A stretch of DNA of 35,061 nt from Candidatus Coproplasma avicola (GCA_018712135.1 DVHK01000133.1:1-35061); one strand, 5' to 3'; shown: positions 7,617 through 15,527, counted from the stretch's first letter. A program made the numbers and translations. The notes: generated by a model not told the origin, from the sequence alone.

Positions 7617-7656
7617 AGGCAATGCCTATAAAATGCTTGACTTATAGGCATTGCCT
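7617..7656. promoter_or_regulatory. Twin palindromic boxes upstream of the XRE pair
   Basis: Two 11-bp palindromes, AGGCAATGCCT (7617-7627) and AGGCATTGCCT (7646-7656), lie 29 bp apart centre to centre and 27 bp or more upstream of the paralogue 2 start. The second extends to ATAGGCATTGCCTAT. As a pair they are also inverted relative to each other. This looks like a dimeric operator, probably for the adjacent XRE proteins (inference). I could not assign an unambiguous promoter in this stretch. Confidence 0.6.
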
Positions 7657-7674
7657 ATTATTGCGTATTTGTTA

Positions 7675-7708
7675 AACGCCCGCCGCCTTATTCAAGGCGG
7701 CGGGCGTT
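7675..7708 (-). terminator. Hairpin downstream of the cobalamin-transport genes
   Basis: A perfect 15-bp stem (AACGCCCGCCGCCTT) with a four-base ATTC loop. It lies 27 bases beyond the stop of the ECF S-component gene on the minus strand. The T tract after it is poor (GTTTAACAAATA), so it may terminate weakly or protect the 3' end. Confidence 0.6.
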
Positions 7709-7735
7709 AAATTGGTAATGAAAGTAAGGAAAAGC

Positions 7736-8488
7736 TTACTTTTTCAACTTTTTAAGCGCTGAGGTCAGCGGGTAGAACAAAAGCGCCACCGAAATTATCG
7801 TGCAGACCGTCTGCGGAAGCATGGCGGTGAACGACGCGTAAAAATATGTCAGCGTGCCGCCCGCAGTCATCCCTATTACGAGTGGGGTAATCACGTCGTC
7901 TAAAAGCGTAAAGCACACGGTACAAATCGCCGCCACGGTGGTCACAAAAAATAACAGGAGCAGCCTGCCTTGCGATGTCGACCGCCTGTCTGCAATGCAC
8001 ACCGCATTGAAGGCAATAAAAATTGCGCAGAAAATTCCGCCTAACGCCCATAAAAAGATTTCGACTGTCTCTTCATATATGCGCGAAACTTTTATCAGGT
8101 CGAATCCCGCCGCGCAGAATGCCGCGCAACCAAGCGCGACCAGCGCTACGTTTACGGCAACCTTAAAGAAAAGCGGCAGTTTTTTGCCGTCGAGCTTTCC
8201 CGTCAGCCCGAAAATCAGCCCGAACAGCGGAAAGTATATGCAGTACAGAATGATCACCGAGGGGTAGAAGCCGAACAATATACACCTTAAAAGGGAGAAC
8301 GCCAGCCCTGTCAGAAATCCGAACCGCGCGCCGAACGCGAAAGATGCGCACAGCAAAAGCGCCGTCACGCACTCCACCCCGGGCAGGGCATACAGGGCGA
8401 GCTGCACGCCGATTAAAAGCGCGCACGTCACGGCGACGTATGCAATTTCCCTTGCGGGCGAAAGTCCGCCCGCGCCATGCCCGCGCAT
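7736..8488 (-). CDS. ECF transporter S component, probably cobalamin-specific
   Basis: A 250-residue integral membrane protein with about seven hydrophobic segments. The first half (REIAYVAVTCALLIGVQLAL, then SFAFGARFGFLTGLAFSLLR, then the YFPLFGLIFGLTGK region) is typical of ECF-type substrate-capture (S) components. No ATPase or T-component gene is nearby, so it would use a shared energising module encoded elsewhere (group II ECF, known for Firmicutes). The substrate is inferred as cobalamin because the operon starts with an adenosylcobalamin riboswitch and includes a DUF4430 lipoprotein. The ATG at 8488 lies one base after the upstream stop, so I prefer it to the track start at 8536. Confidence 0.85.
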   Translation of the reverse strand: MRGHGAGGLSPAREIAYVAVTCALLIGVQLALYALPGVECVTALLLCASFAFGARFGFLTGLAFSLLRCILFGFYPSVIILYCIYFPLFGLIFGLTGKLDGKKLPLFFKVAVNVALVALGCAAFCAAGFDLIKVSRIYEETVEIFLWALGGIFCAIFIAFNAVCIADRRSTSQGRLLLLFFVTTVAAICTVCFTLLDDVITPLVIGMTAGGTLTYFYASFTAMLPQTVCTIISVALLFYPLTSALKKLKK

Positions 8489-8489
8489 G

Positions 8490-8972
8490 TCAGTACGACC
8501 AGTAGCTGTAAACGAGGGCGTAGGTATAGCCTTCAACGGCGGGCAGACCGCTCACGCCGTAGCTCGCGCTGTTTAGTGTTTTGCCGTCGTATCCCCACGT
8601 CCCGTAGTCGGCGGAAGAATAAACTACGCTGTCGAGCTCGGTAAGGTCGGTGTAAATCATCCAGCTGTAACCGCTCGTCCCCTCGTTGGTTTGGGCTACG
8701 CCCTCAACCGAGGTTATGTACATTCCGTAGTCGCCCTGCTCCGCTTCAAAGTTTATCTCGCCGTCCTCTTTAAGCGCGCAAAGATAGTCGTAAAGGGTGG
8801 TGTCGTCGGCAAGCTGCATAACGCTGCCCGAAACGGTCAAAACATAGTTGTCGCTGCCGTAGTCGTTTTCTACTTTTACAACGCCGCCATTGCCGCAGGC
8901 GCACAGCGCCGAAAGCGCGGCGGTCGCCGCAACCGCGGCAACCGCCGCGCCCGTTCTTTTTAAATTTATCAT
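8490..8972 (-). CDS. DUF4430-domain lipoprotein, probable cobalamin-binding
   Basis: A 160-residue secreted lipoprotein. It has a signal peptide with an alanine-rich core and a lipobox at about LCA-C (residue 25). The mature part matches the DUF4430 domain, which is related to the C-terminal domain of eukaryotic transcobalamin/intrinsic factor: TTLYDYLCALKED, then GMYITSVEGV, SGYSWMIYTDLTE, and a YALVYSYW end. Such proteins are often encoded with cobalamin ECF S components. It probably captures a corrinoid at the membrane surface and passes it to the S component encoded one base downstream. AAGGAG lies seven bases before the ATG, right after the riboswitch attenuator. Confidence 0.85.
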   Translation of the reverse strand: MINLKRTGAAVAAVAATAALSALCACGNGGVVKVENDYGSDNYVLTVSGSVMQLADDTTLYDYLCALKEDGEINFEAEQGDYGMYITSVEGVAQTNEGTSGYSWMIYTDLTELDSVVYSSADYGTWGYDGKTLNSASYGVSGLPAVEGYTYALVYSYWSY

Positions 8973-8981
8973 AAAAAACTC

Positions 8982-9016
8982 CTTATAAAAAAATAATTCC
9001 CTTTAAAAAAAGGGAA
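8982..9016 (-). terminator. Riboswitch attenuator hairpin before the DUF4430 lipoprotein
   Basis: Read on the minus strand, TTCCCTTT-TTTT-AAAGGGAA forms an eight-bp stem followed by TTATTTTTTTATAAGG. The stem plus U-rich tail sits between the B12 box and the ribosome-binding site, so it is probably the expression-platform terminator. Its stem is A/U-rich and weak; control of the adjacent ribosome-binding site is an alternative. Confidence 0.6.
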
Positions 9017-9104
9017 CGCACAACATTAAAACCCCGGCTTTCGCCGCGGCTCAAATGGCAGGCGTGCGTCCCCTCACGCCGTCATTATCCGGAATTGCTC
9101 CGTC

Positions 9105-9295
9105 CTGTCCTGCGGGTAGGTCTTCCGACTTAATCCCGAAAAATTGCACGCAAATTATTTTGCGCAAATTGCGGCGGGGTGCGCGCCCTTATATCGCCCC
9201 GACCTTCCCGAAAAATTTCAGTGGAGGGGGCGGGCGGCGCAACGGCAGCGGGGGCTGTGCGGCTATAAACCGACTTCCCTATTAAAGCTTTATTC
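9105..9295 (-). ncRNA. Adenosylcobalamin riboswitch
   Basis: On the minus strand the conserved blocks of the cobalamin aptamer appear in order: AATAGGGAAG (9283-9274), then CACAGCCCCCGCTGCCGT, then CCACTG (9224-9219), then GGGAAGG (9209-9203), then the B12 box AGTCGGAAGACCTACCC (9130-9114). It precedes an attenuator hairpin and the DUF4430/ECF genes. In this class, ligand binding normally represses the downstream uptake genes. Boundaries are approximate. Confidence 0.93.
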
Positions 9296-9401
9296 AAAGC
9301 TGCCCGCAGAACATAAATTATACAATACAGTTTAATATAAAGCGCAGCAAATGTCAACCGCGCGCGGTATTTATTTTTATGCGATGTCAATAAAACAAAA
9401 C

Positions 9402-9438
9402 CGGCGGCGCCCTTCCGTAATGCGGAAGGGCGCCGCCG
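9402..9438. terminator. Perfect GC-rich hairpin between the riboswitch and alr
   Basis: A 16-bp perfect stem (CGGCGGCGCCCTTCCG) with loop TAATG. On the minus strand it is followed by GGTTTTGTTTTATTG, so it resembles a terminator reading away from alr. It lies between two divergent transcription units, so its role is unclear. It could isolate the riboswitch transcript from antisense transcription. Confidence 0.5.
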
Positions 9439-9488
9439 AATGAGTTTGTTACTTGCGGCGCGCAGCCAAACAAATGCATACAAAACTA

Positions 9489-9517
9489 TTGCAAACGCCG
9501 CCATAATGTGGTAAAAT
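9489..9517 (+). promoter_or_regulatory. Sigma-A-type promoter for the alr operon
   Basis: TTGCAA (9489-9494), a 17-base spacer and TAAAAT (9512-9517) lie about 40 bases before the alr start. Spacing and position fit a housekeeping promoter driving alr through pheA. Confidence 0.7.
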
Positions 9518-9558
9518 AAAATATAACCAAATTTATCGCCGCCGAATATAATGGTGTT

Positions 9559-10536
9559 ATGCAGAAGAGCATAGCTAAAATCAATCTCGGCGCAATAGAG
9601 CGCAACGCCCGCTACCTCAAAAAACTCGCAGGCGGCGCGCAGTTCATGGCGGTGGTCAAGGCGGATGCCTACGGTCACGGCGCCATACAGGTCGCAAGGC
9701 GGCTTTCGCACATTGCCGATTGTTTTTGCGTCGCCATAGTTGACGAGGGTGTCGAACTCCGCGCCGCAGGCATATCTTCGCCCGTGCTCGTGCTCACTCC
9801 CCCGATGGACAGGGACGACGGCGCGCGCATGGCGGCTTATGACCTAACGGCTACGGTCGCGGATGCAAAGTCCGCCCGCCTCAGCCGCGGGCTAAACGTG
9901 CACATAAAAATCAACACGGGCATGAACCGCTACGGCTGCGTTCCCATGCAGCTAAAAGATCTGATGGCTCAGCTGCAAGACTGCAACGTCTGCGGCGTTT
10001 ACTCGCACATATATGCCCCCCAATCGCAAAAAATCCGCGAAGAACAGCTTACTGTTTTCCGCGCCTGCGCAAAGGTTGTCAAGGATAAATATCCCTCGGC
10101 AGTCGCCCATATCTCGGCTACGGCGGGCACGCTTCTGGGCGGAGATTTCATAATGGACGGCGTGCGCTGCGGAATAGGGTTGTACGGCTACGCGCCGCAA
10201 GGCTTTAAAGATAGTAATCTCACGCCCGCGCTCAGCGTGTACGCGCGCAGGGTGCAGACCTTTGAACCGCCCTTCGGCGGAGGGGTCGGCTACGCCGCCG
10301 CGCAAAAACACTATAATAAGCTGTCAAGCTACCGCGCGGGTTACGCCGAAGGTTTCGCGCGCACCTGCCCCCTCGGCGAGGGCAACCTGTGCATGGATGC
10401 GTTCGTGTCACAGGACGTGGCAGACGAAGTCTGCATATTTTCCGACGCCGAAATTTACGCGCAAAAGACGGGTACAATTTCGTACGAGGTGTTGTGCGCC
10501 GTCACAAAAAGGAGCCTGCGCATATATGAAGGATGA
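9559..10536 (+). CDS. alr: Alanine racemase, compact form
   Basis: A 325-residue fold-type III PLP enzyme that interconverts L- and D-alanine for peptidoglycan. The PLP lysine is in FMAVVKADAYGHG (about residue 34), followed by NTGMNRYGC and the pyridine-nitrogen arginine in MDGVRCGIGLYG. The second catalytic tyrosine is in GGGVGYAAAQ, and the conserved Met-Asp pair is in NLCMDAF. All key positions therefore appear present. It is some 40-50 residues shorter than typical Alr. The C-terminal beta domain is trimmed both before CMD and near the end, although the ISYEVLCAVTKRSLRIY finish is kept. First gene of a long overlapping operon. The ribosome-binding site before the ATG is weak. Confidence 0.93.
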   Translation: MQKSIAKINLGAIERNARYLKKLAGGAQFMAVVKADAYGHGAIQVARRLSHIADCFCVAIVDEGVELRAAGISSPVLVLTPPMDRDDGARMAAYDLTATVADAKSARLSRGLNVHIKINTGMNRYGCVPMQLKDLMAQLQDCNVCGVYSHIYAPQSQKIREEQLTVFRACAKVVKDKYPSAVAHISATAGTLLGGDFIMDGVRCGIGLYGYAPQGFKDSNLTPALSVYARRVQTFEPPFGGGVGYAAAQKHYNKLSSYRAGYAEGFARTCPLGEGNLCMDAFVSQDVADEVCIFSDAEIYAQKTGTISYEVLCAVTKRSLRIYEG

Positions 10537-11062
10537 ACTCAGGTACAAATACAAAATAAAGCGCAAGTACTTTCAGCATTCCCGAAGGGAGGTCGCCGAC
10601 GGCGCCATATCCGACAATGTCGTCGCGCTGTTCGGCGACAAAAACACCTTTTTAATCTATTACTCGTTCGGCTCCGAGGCGGACACAAAAAAACTCATTG
10701 ACCGCCTCATATCCCTCGGCAAACGCGTTTTTCTGCCCCGCGTTGAGGGCAAAAACATGGTCGCCGCGGAGTACGTCGCCGACGGGCTCAAAAAGAGCGC
10801 GCTCGGCGTCTGCGAGCCGCGGGGACAGGCTTATGAAGGGCAGATAGACGTAATAATATGCCCGCTGCTCGCCGTCAATTCAAGGGGCTATCGCTTGGGT
10901 TACGGCGGCGGATATTACGACAGATACCTTAAAAATTCAACCGCCGTAAAGGCGGGCATCGGCTACGATTTTCAGCTTACCGACGAGTTCGAAGAAGACG
11001 GCTGGGACGAGCCTTTGGATATACTCATTACCGAAAGGGGGATTTACCGTTTTGGCAACTGA
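10526..11062 (+). CDS. 5-formyltetrahydrofolate cyclo-ligase
   Basis: A 178-residue protein of the 5-FTHF cyclo-ligase (MTHFS/YgfA) family, which converts 5-formyl-THF to 5,10-methenyl-THF using ATP. The nucleotide/folate motif LGYGGGYYDRYL lies near residue 130. The basic N-terminal segment RYKYKIKRKYF and the PRVEGKNMVAAEY region fit the fold, as does a CPLLAVNSRGYRLGYG substrate loop. The ATG at 10526 has AAAAAGGAG upstream and overlaps the alr end by 11 bases; the longer track ORF is not supported. It overlaps the next gene by 11 bases. Confidence 0.9.
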   Translation: MKDELRYKYKIKRKYFQHSRREVADGAISDNVVALFGDKNTFLIYYSFGSEADTKKLIDRLISLGKRVFLPRVEGKNMVAAEYVADGLKKSALGVCEPRGQAYEGQIDVIICPLLAVNSRGYRLGYGGGYYDRYLKNSTAVKAGIGYDFQLTDEFEEDGWDEPLDILITERGIYRFGN

Positions 11063-11663
11063 ACTCACCGCGCAGCAAAAACGCAACAAATTCAAGCTCG
11101 AATTTCTCGACCTGCTTACGGGCGCAATGTTTCCGCTCGTCATAATGCTGCTTTTCAGCTGCACCATAATAATGTTCGCCGCCTCTGACGACCTCGCCGT
11201 CGCGCTCGTCGCGGTTATCGGCGGCGATATCTTGCTCGCGGGCGCATACGTAATTTTCGGTACAAAAAACGGCGCCACGGCGTATCGCAGGTTTTATCTG
11301 AATGAGACAAAGCGCGCTCTCAACAACACCGAAGAAAAGGTAATTTTCAAAACGGGTGAATACGCGCTGTGGAAGGGCTTTGCCATTCCCGCGCTCGCCT
11401 GCGTGCCCTATATCGTCGTGCAGCTTATAAATATCTGCGCCCCCAACATGGTGTGCACATTTCTTTTGGAATACGCGTTCGGCTGGGCATATTACCCCTT
11501 CAAACTCGCGGGATTGCCCGAAGCTCTCAATTTTATTTTCATAATCTTCCCCGTGGCGGCGCATGCTGTCGGCTACGTTTACGGCAAGGAGAAACAGAAA
11601 AAAATTCAGGCGGAAGAGGCTGCCGAAAGCGCCAAACCCAAAAAGGGCAGGCGCAAAAAATGA
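11052..11663 (+). CDS. Unknown four-helix membrane protein
   Basis: A 203-residue protein I do not recognise. It has about four hydrophobic segments: AMFPLVIMLLFSCTIIMFAA, ALVAVIGGDILLAGAYVIF, AIPALACVPYIVVQLINI and NFIFIIFPVAAHAVGYVYG. A Lys/Ala-rich cytoplasmic tail ends in KPKKGRRKK. The start is TTG at 11052, inside the end of the cyclo-ligase gene, with GGGGG about nine bases upstream. Its stop overlaps rsmD (ATGA). The overlap on both sides and the coding bias support a real gene. The context (folate, cell wall, rsmD, coaD) gives no clear role. Confidence 0.8.
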   Translation: MATELTAQQKRNKFKLEFLDLLTGAMFPLVIMLLFSCTIIMFAASDDLAVALVAVIGGDILLAGAYVIFGTKNGATAYRRFYLNETKRALNNTEEKVIFKTGEYALWKGFAIPALACVPYIVVQLINICAPNMVCTFLLEYAFGWAYYPFKLAGLPEALNFIFIIFPVAAHAVGYVYGKEKQKKIQAEEAAESAKPKKGRRKK

Positions 11664-12223
11664 GGGTGATAAGCGGCAGATACCGCGGGCTTAAACTCAA
11701 CGAATTCGAGGGCAGCGACATCCGCCCCACCGCCGACAGGGTAAAGGAGAGCCTCTTCAATATACTCTTCTCCCGCATAGCTGGGGCGGAGGTGTGCGAC
11801 CTGTTCTGCGGCAGCGGAAGTTTGGGCATAGAGTGTCTTTCGCGCGGGGCGGCGCGCGCCGACTTCAACGACTTATCCCCCCGCTCGATAAAGGTTTTAA
11901 AGGGCAACCTCGCCCGCCTCAAAGGTCAGAACAATTACACCGTAACCTGCGGCGACTATTCGGCTTTTTTAAGGAGCGCGCGGGCGCCATACGACATAAT
12001 TTTTATCGACCCGCCCTACGCCGACGACTGCGGCATATCCGCTTTGCAAATTATAGGCGGGCGCAACCTTTTAAAGGAGGAAGGTCTCGCCGTATACGAG
12101 CGCGACCGCCCCTTTGAAGGGCACATATGCGGGCTTGAAAAGGTAGACGAACGCAAATACGGTAAAACCTATTTAACCTTTTTCGCGCGCGCAGAGGCGA
12201 GCAAAGGGGAGGAGGAAGTATGA
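11660..12223 (+). CDS. rsmD: 16S rRNA (guanine(966)-N2)-methyltransferase RsmD
   Basis: A 187-residue SAM-dependent methyltransferase that modifies G966 of 16S rRNA. The start MRVISGRYRGLKL and the IRPTADRVKESLFNIL block are hallmarks. The SAM-binding motif is CDLFCGSGSLGIECLSRGA, and the catalytic motif IV is FIDPPY. The ATG at 11660 overlaps the previous stop; the longer track ORF is an artefact. The stop overlaps coaD (ATGA). The rsmD-coaD pair matches ylbH-ylbI of Bacillus. Confidence 0.95.
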   Translation: MRVISGRYRGLKLNEFEGSDIRPTADRVKESLFNILFSRIAGAEVCDLFCGSGSLGIECLSRGAARADFNDLSPRSIKVLKGNLARLKGQNNYTVTCGDYSAFLRSARAPYDIIFIDPPYADDCGISALQIIGGRNLLKEEGLAVYERDRPFEGHICGLEKVDERKYGKTYLTFFARAEASKGEEEV

Positions 12224-12708
12224 AAAAATGCGTCTTTGCGGGCACTTTCGACCCGCCCACCGTCGGACACGAGGACGTCGTCAGAAAGTGCCTGAAAATT
12301 TTCGACGAGGTGGTCGTCGCCCTGCTCGTCAACCCCCAAAAAAACTGTCTTTTCAGCGACGAGCAGCGTATGTGCCTTTTAAATAAACTCTTCCTCGGTG
12401 TCAAAGGCGTCAAAGTGCGCACCTTTTCGGGCGCTGCCGTCGACCTTCTTAAAGAGGAGAGCACACCATTCTATGTGCGCGGCGTGCGCGACGCGATAGA
12501 TTTTGAGTACGAAAACCGTAACCACTACGCAAGCAAGCGGCTCATGCCCGAAATAATTTCAATATATCTTCCCTGCGAGCAGAATCACCTTCACGTAAGT
12601 TCTACGCTCGTCAGGAACTCAATAAAATTTTCAAAGGACTTCGCCGATCTCGTTCCTTCATGCATATATGCGGACGTGTTGGCGATGTCGGAGGATAAAA
12701 ATGTTTGA
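12220..12708 (+). CDS. coaD: Phosphopantetheine adenylyltransferase
   Basis: A 162-residue CoaD, which transfers AMP from ATP to 4'-phosphopantetheine in coenzyme A synthesis. The nucleotidyltransferase motif GTFDPPTVGH is at the N-terminus. The conserved YVRGVRDAIDFEYENR is central, and the ISxxxSSTxVR-type motif appears as LHVSSTLVRNSI near the C-terminus. Length is normal. It overlaps rsmD by four bases and aroF by eight. Confidence 0.96.
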   Translation: MKKCVFAGTFDPPTVGHEDVVRKCLKIFDEVVVALLVNPQKNCLFSDEQRMCLLNKLFLGVKGVKVRTFSGAAVDLLKEESTPFYVRGVRDAIDFEYENRNHYASKRLMPEIISIYLPCEQNHLHVSSTLVRNSIKFSKDFADLVPSCIYADVLAMSEDKNV

Positions 12709-13723
12709 AAAGCAAGTTAAAATTCCCGAACCCGAAGAAATAAAGGCAGCCATGCCCATGCCCCAAAAGCTGGTTGAAATCAAAAAAGTGCGCGACAAGA
12801 TGGTCGCCGACGTAATCACGGGGCAGAGTGACAAGATGATAGTCATCGTCGGCCCTTGCTCGGCTCATGCCGAAGCCCCCGTTTTGGACTATGTAGAGCG
12901 TTTGGGCAAGCTCAACGACGAGGTAAAGGACAAGCTCGTCCTCGTTCCCCGCATCTACACCAACAAGCCCCGCACCAAGGGCGTGGGGTATAAGGGCATG
13001 TTCTCCCAGCCCGATCCCAAAAAGGGCGAGGACATTTTGAAGGGCATATATGCCATCCGCGACCTCAACATCCGCGCGATAGAGGGTTCCGGTCTGACCG
13101 CCGCCGACGAAATGTTGTACCCCGCCAATTACAACTACGTCGACGACCTCCTTTCGTACGTTGCCGTCGGCGCGAGGAGCTGCGAAAATCAGCTTCACCG
13201 CCTGGTATCCAGCGGCGTAGACGTCTCCGTCGGCATCAAAAATCCCATGAGCGGGTCGGTCATGGTCATGCTCAACTCGATATACGCCGCGCAGTCGGGG
13301 CAGGTATTCAAGCTCAACGGCTGGCAGGTCAAAACTACGGGCAATCCCCTCGCGCACGGCATTTTGCGCGGCGCGGTAGACGGCTACGGCAACGATATTC
13401 CCAATTTCCATTACGAAACGGTAATGCAGGCGGCTGACGGCTACGCAAAGTCGGGGCTCAAAAATCCTGCAATTATAATCGACGCAAATCACTCCAACAG
13501 CGGCAAAAAGTGCCGTCAGCAGATAAGAATATGCGAAGAGGTAATGCAGAACCGCCTTTACGACGCTGACTTCAAAAAGATCGTCAAGGGCTTCATGATC
13601 GAAAGTTTCATCGAAGAGGGCAACCAGAAGGAGGACGTCGTCTACGGCAAGTCGATAACCGATCCCTGCCTCGGCTGGGAGGATACCCGCAGGTTGCTTT
13701 TGGACATCGCCGCAAAAGTTTAA
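12701..13723 (+). CDS. 3-deoxy-7-phosphoheptulonate (DAHP) synthase, type I
   Basis: A 340-residue class I DAHP synthase of the AroF/G/H type, which condenses phosphoenolpyruvate and erythrose 4-phosphate to start the shikimate pathway. Typical motifs are IVGPCSAH, PRIYTNKPRTKGVGYKG, the AIEGSGLTAADEML segment and IIDANHSNSGKK. The catalytic metal-site region GFMIESFIEEGNQ and the SITDPCLGWEDT end complete the match. The ATG at 12701 has GTCGGAGG upstream. It is followed after 29 bases by prephenate dehydratase, giving a phenylalanine-oriented pair. The short N-terminal extension resembles the regulatory tail of the E. coli enzymes; which amino acid inhibits it is not visible. Confidence 0.95.
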   Translation: MFEKQVKIPEPEEIKAAMPMPQKLVEIKKVRDKMVADVITGQSDKMIVIVGPCSAHAEAPVLDYVERLGKLNDEVKDKLVLVPRIYTNKPRTKGVGYKGMFSQPDPKKGEDILKGIYAIRDLNIRAIEGSGLTAADEMLYPANYNYVDDLLSYVAVGARSCENQLHRLVSSGVDVSVGIKNPMSGSVMVMLNSIYAAQSGQVFKLNGWQVKTTGNPLAHGILRGAVDGYGNDIPNFHYETVMQAADGYAKSGLKNPAIIIDANHSNSGKKCRQQIRICEEVMQNRLYDADFKKIVKGFMIESFIEEGNQKEDVVYGKSITDPCLGWEDTRRLLLDIAAKV

Positions 13724-13752
13724 GACGCTCAGTATTGCAAAGGAGTACCGCA

Positions 13753-14553
13753 ATGTCGCTTAAAACAGGTTACCTGGGCCCGGAGGGCAGCTATTCCCAG
13801 ATCGCCGCGCGCTTGCTTGCGCAGGGCGAATATCTGCCATATCCGTCCTTTTACGCGCTCGTCGGCGCGCTGCAAGAAAACAGCGTAGACGGCATAGTAT
13901 TGCCCGTAGAAAACTCTTTAAACGGCGGCGTCATGCAAAATCTCGATCTCTTGCAGGATGCTGAAGGTATTACGGCGGTGCGCGAGGTCAATGTCAGAAT
14001 AGATCACCGTCTCGTCACGTTGAAGGGGGCGGATTTGGACGGCATAACGGCGGTGTATTCCCACGCGCAGGCGCTCGGTCAGTGCGCAAAATTTCTGCAT
14101 ACCAACCTGCCGCAGGCAAAGCTCATACCCACTCAGTCAACGTCAGCCTGCCTTAAAAAAATAAAAACTTTTGCCGACGCAGGCATTATAGGAGCGCAGG
14201 AGGTGGACGAAAGGTTTGCCCTCTCGCCCGAATGCATATCGGACGAGCCCCTCAACTATACGCAGTTTCTCTACGTGGTAAAAGGCAGTCCCGACATGTC
14301 CCGCCACACAAAAAAGATGTTTTTATCCATAACCTGCGCCCACAAACCGGGGTCGCTGATGGCGGCTCTGTCGGTGTTCGCCGACGGCGGCATGAACCTC
14401 ACAAAAATTGAAAGCCGCCCCATCAAGGACAGGGTGGGCGAGTACAGGTTTTTTATCGAGGCTGAGGCGGACTGCGCTTTGCCGCATACGCGCTCTGCGC
14501 TCAATTCGCTCGGCAATATGTGCAGCTCTGTCAAAATTCTGGGCTGTTATTAA
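13753..14553 (+). CDS. pheA: Prephenate dehydratase with ACT domain
   Basis: A 266-residue monofunctional prephenate dehydratase, converting prephenate to phenylpyruvate. The catalytic domain starts GYLGPEGSYSQIAARLL and includes LPVENSLNGGV. The active-site threonine motif is NYTQF, where most members have TRF. A C-terminal ACT domain (about residues 185-266) carries GSLMAALSVFADGGMNLTKI and the phenylalanine-binding ESRP, so feedback inhibition by phenylalanine is expected. No chorismate mutase domain is fused. The ATG at 13753 has AAAGGAG nine bases before it; the track's upstream TTG is inside the leader. Last gene of the alr operon, convergent with ylbJ, with only 32 bases and no clear terminator between them. 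Confidence 0.95.
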   Translation: MSLKTGYLGPEGSYSQIAARLLAQGEYLPYPSFYALVGALQENSVDGIVLPVENSLNGGVMQNLDLLQDAEGITAVREVNVRIDHRLVTLKGADLDGITAVYSHAQALGQCAKFLHTNLPQAKLIPTQSTSACLKKIKTFADAGIIGAQEVDERFALSPECISDEPLNYTQFLYVVKGSPDMSRHTKKMFLSITCAHKPGSLMAALSVFADGGMNLTKIESRPIKDRVGEYRFFIEAEADCALPHTRSALNSLGNMCSSVKILGCY

Positions 14554-14585
14554 ATTGCAGGAAATGCGGCTGAGCGGCGTGGATT

Positions 14586-15527
14586 TCACAGCGCCAGCGG
14601 AAGCAGCAAAACAAAGCACAGCGCGCCCTGCGCGCACTTTGCAAGTATAAATTTTGTCGGCTTTACCCCGCACTTCGTCAGGTAGCACAGCTGCTGGGCG
14701 AGTATCGAGGCGCCGCCGAATGTAATCAAAAATCCCGCAAGCGGCAATGCGAGCGCCCCGCCCTCCGCGGCGAGACCGGCGCAACCGCCCGTTGCCTCTA
14801 TCAGTCCATAGCAGAAATTTGCGGCATTTTTATCAAAAAGCGGCGTAAGAATCCACTCCAAGGGCAATAACACATTAAAGTCGTGCGCCGCGCGCGAAAG
14901 CGTGTAAAAAAAGCATATAAATCCGCCCGCGACCAGCACGGAAATTACCGCCGAATAAAAGACGTCGTATAAAATATTCCCGTCGCCGGTCGTCAGCCTT
15001 TTGGCGCATGTCTTTTGCGCGTCTTTCTTTTTGGCGAGGCATATTGCAAGTCCGACTGCCATGACCGACACGAGATGCGCGGCGAGCGCCGCCGCGCCGT
15101 AACCTTTATTGCCGAACATATTCTGTCCCACGCTGCCTATAATAAACAGCGGGCCGGAAGTCGAGCACAGCGGCGCCAATCTTTGCGCGTCGTCCGCCGA
15201 TATCTCGCCCCGTTCGCAGTATTCGCATACAATTCTGCTGCCTGCGGGATAGCCCGAAACGGCGCTCATTACAAAAATTACCGCTGCGGCGGGCGGCAGT
15301 CCGAAGAATTTTCCCGCCCTTTCAAAAGGTCTGGCGGCGAGTTTTGTCCCGCCCGTCTTGATTAAAAGCATGGTTATGACCATGAACGGAAAGAGCGCGG
15401 GTGCCACGCACTTCGCCCACAGCGCCATGCCCTCGAAGCAGGCGGGCACATACCTTTCGGGCGAACATGCGAGTATGGCGGCAAAGGCGATAAGCGCGGC
15501 ATATAACGGTACATATTTTATTTTCAT
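14586..15527 (-). CDS. ylbJ: Sporulation integral membrane protein YlbJ
   Basis: A 313-residue polytopic membrane protein with the YlbJ signature: a nucleoside-recognition (Gate)-like core containing CVAPALFPFMVI, then MSAVSGYPAGSRIV, and APLCSTSGPLFIIGSVG. YlbJ is a sigma-E-controlled sporulation protein needed for normal spore-envelope formation in Bacillus; its transported substrate is unknown. Its neighbours (rsmD-coaD upstream, patatin protein next door) match the Bacillus ylbH-I-J-K order, but here ylbJ is on the opposite strand. The start is 31 bases from the divergent patatin start. Confidence 0.9.
   Translation of the reverse strand: MKIKYVPLYAALIAFAAILACSPERYVPACFEGMALWAKCVAPALFPFMVITMLLIKTGGTKLAARPFERAGKFFGLPPAAAVIFVMSAVSGYPAGSRIVCEYCERGEISADDAQRLAPLCSTSGPLFIIGSVGQNMFGNKGYGAAALAAHLVSVMAVGLAICLAKKKDAQKTCAKRLTTGDGNILYDVFYSAVISVLVAGGFICFFYTLSRAAHDFNVLLPLEWILTPLFDKNAANFCYGLIEATGGCAGLAAEGGALALPLAGFLITFGGASILAQQLCYLTKCGVKPTKFILAKCAQGALCFVLLLPLAL

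Noticed and set aside
12611-13753. 380-residue minus-strand ORF
   Set aside because: Antisense shadow of the DAHP synthase gene, caused by high GC content in the third codon position.
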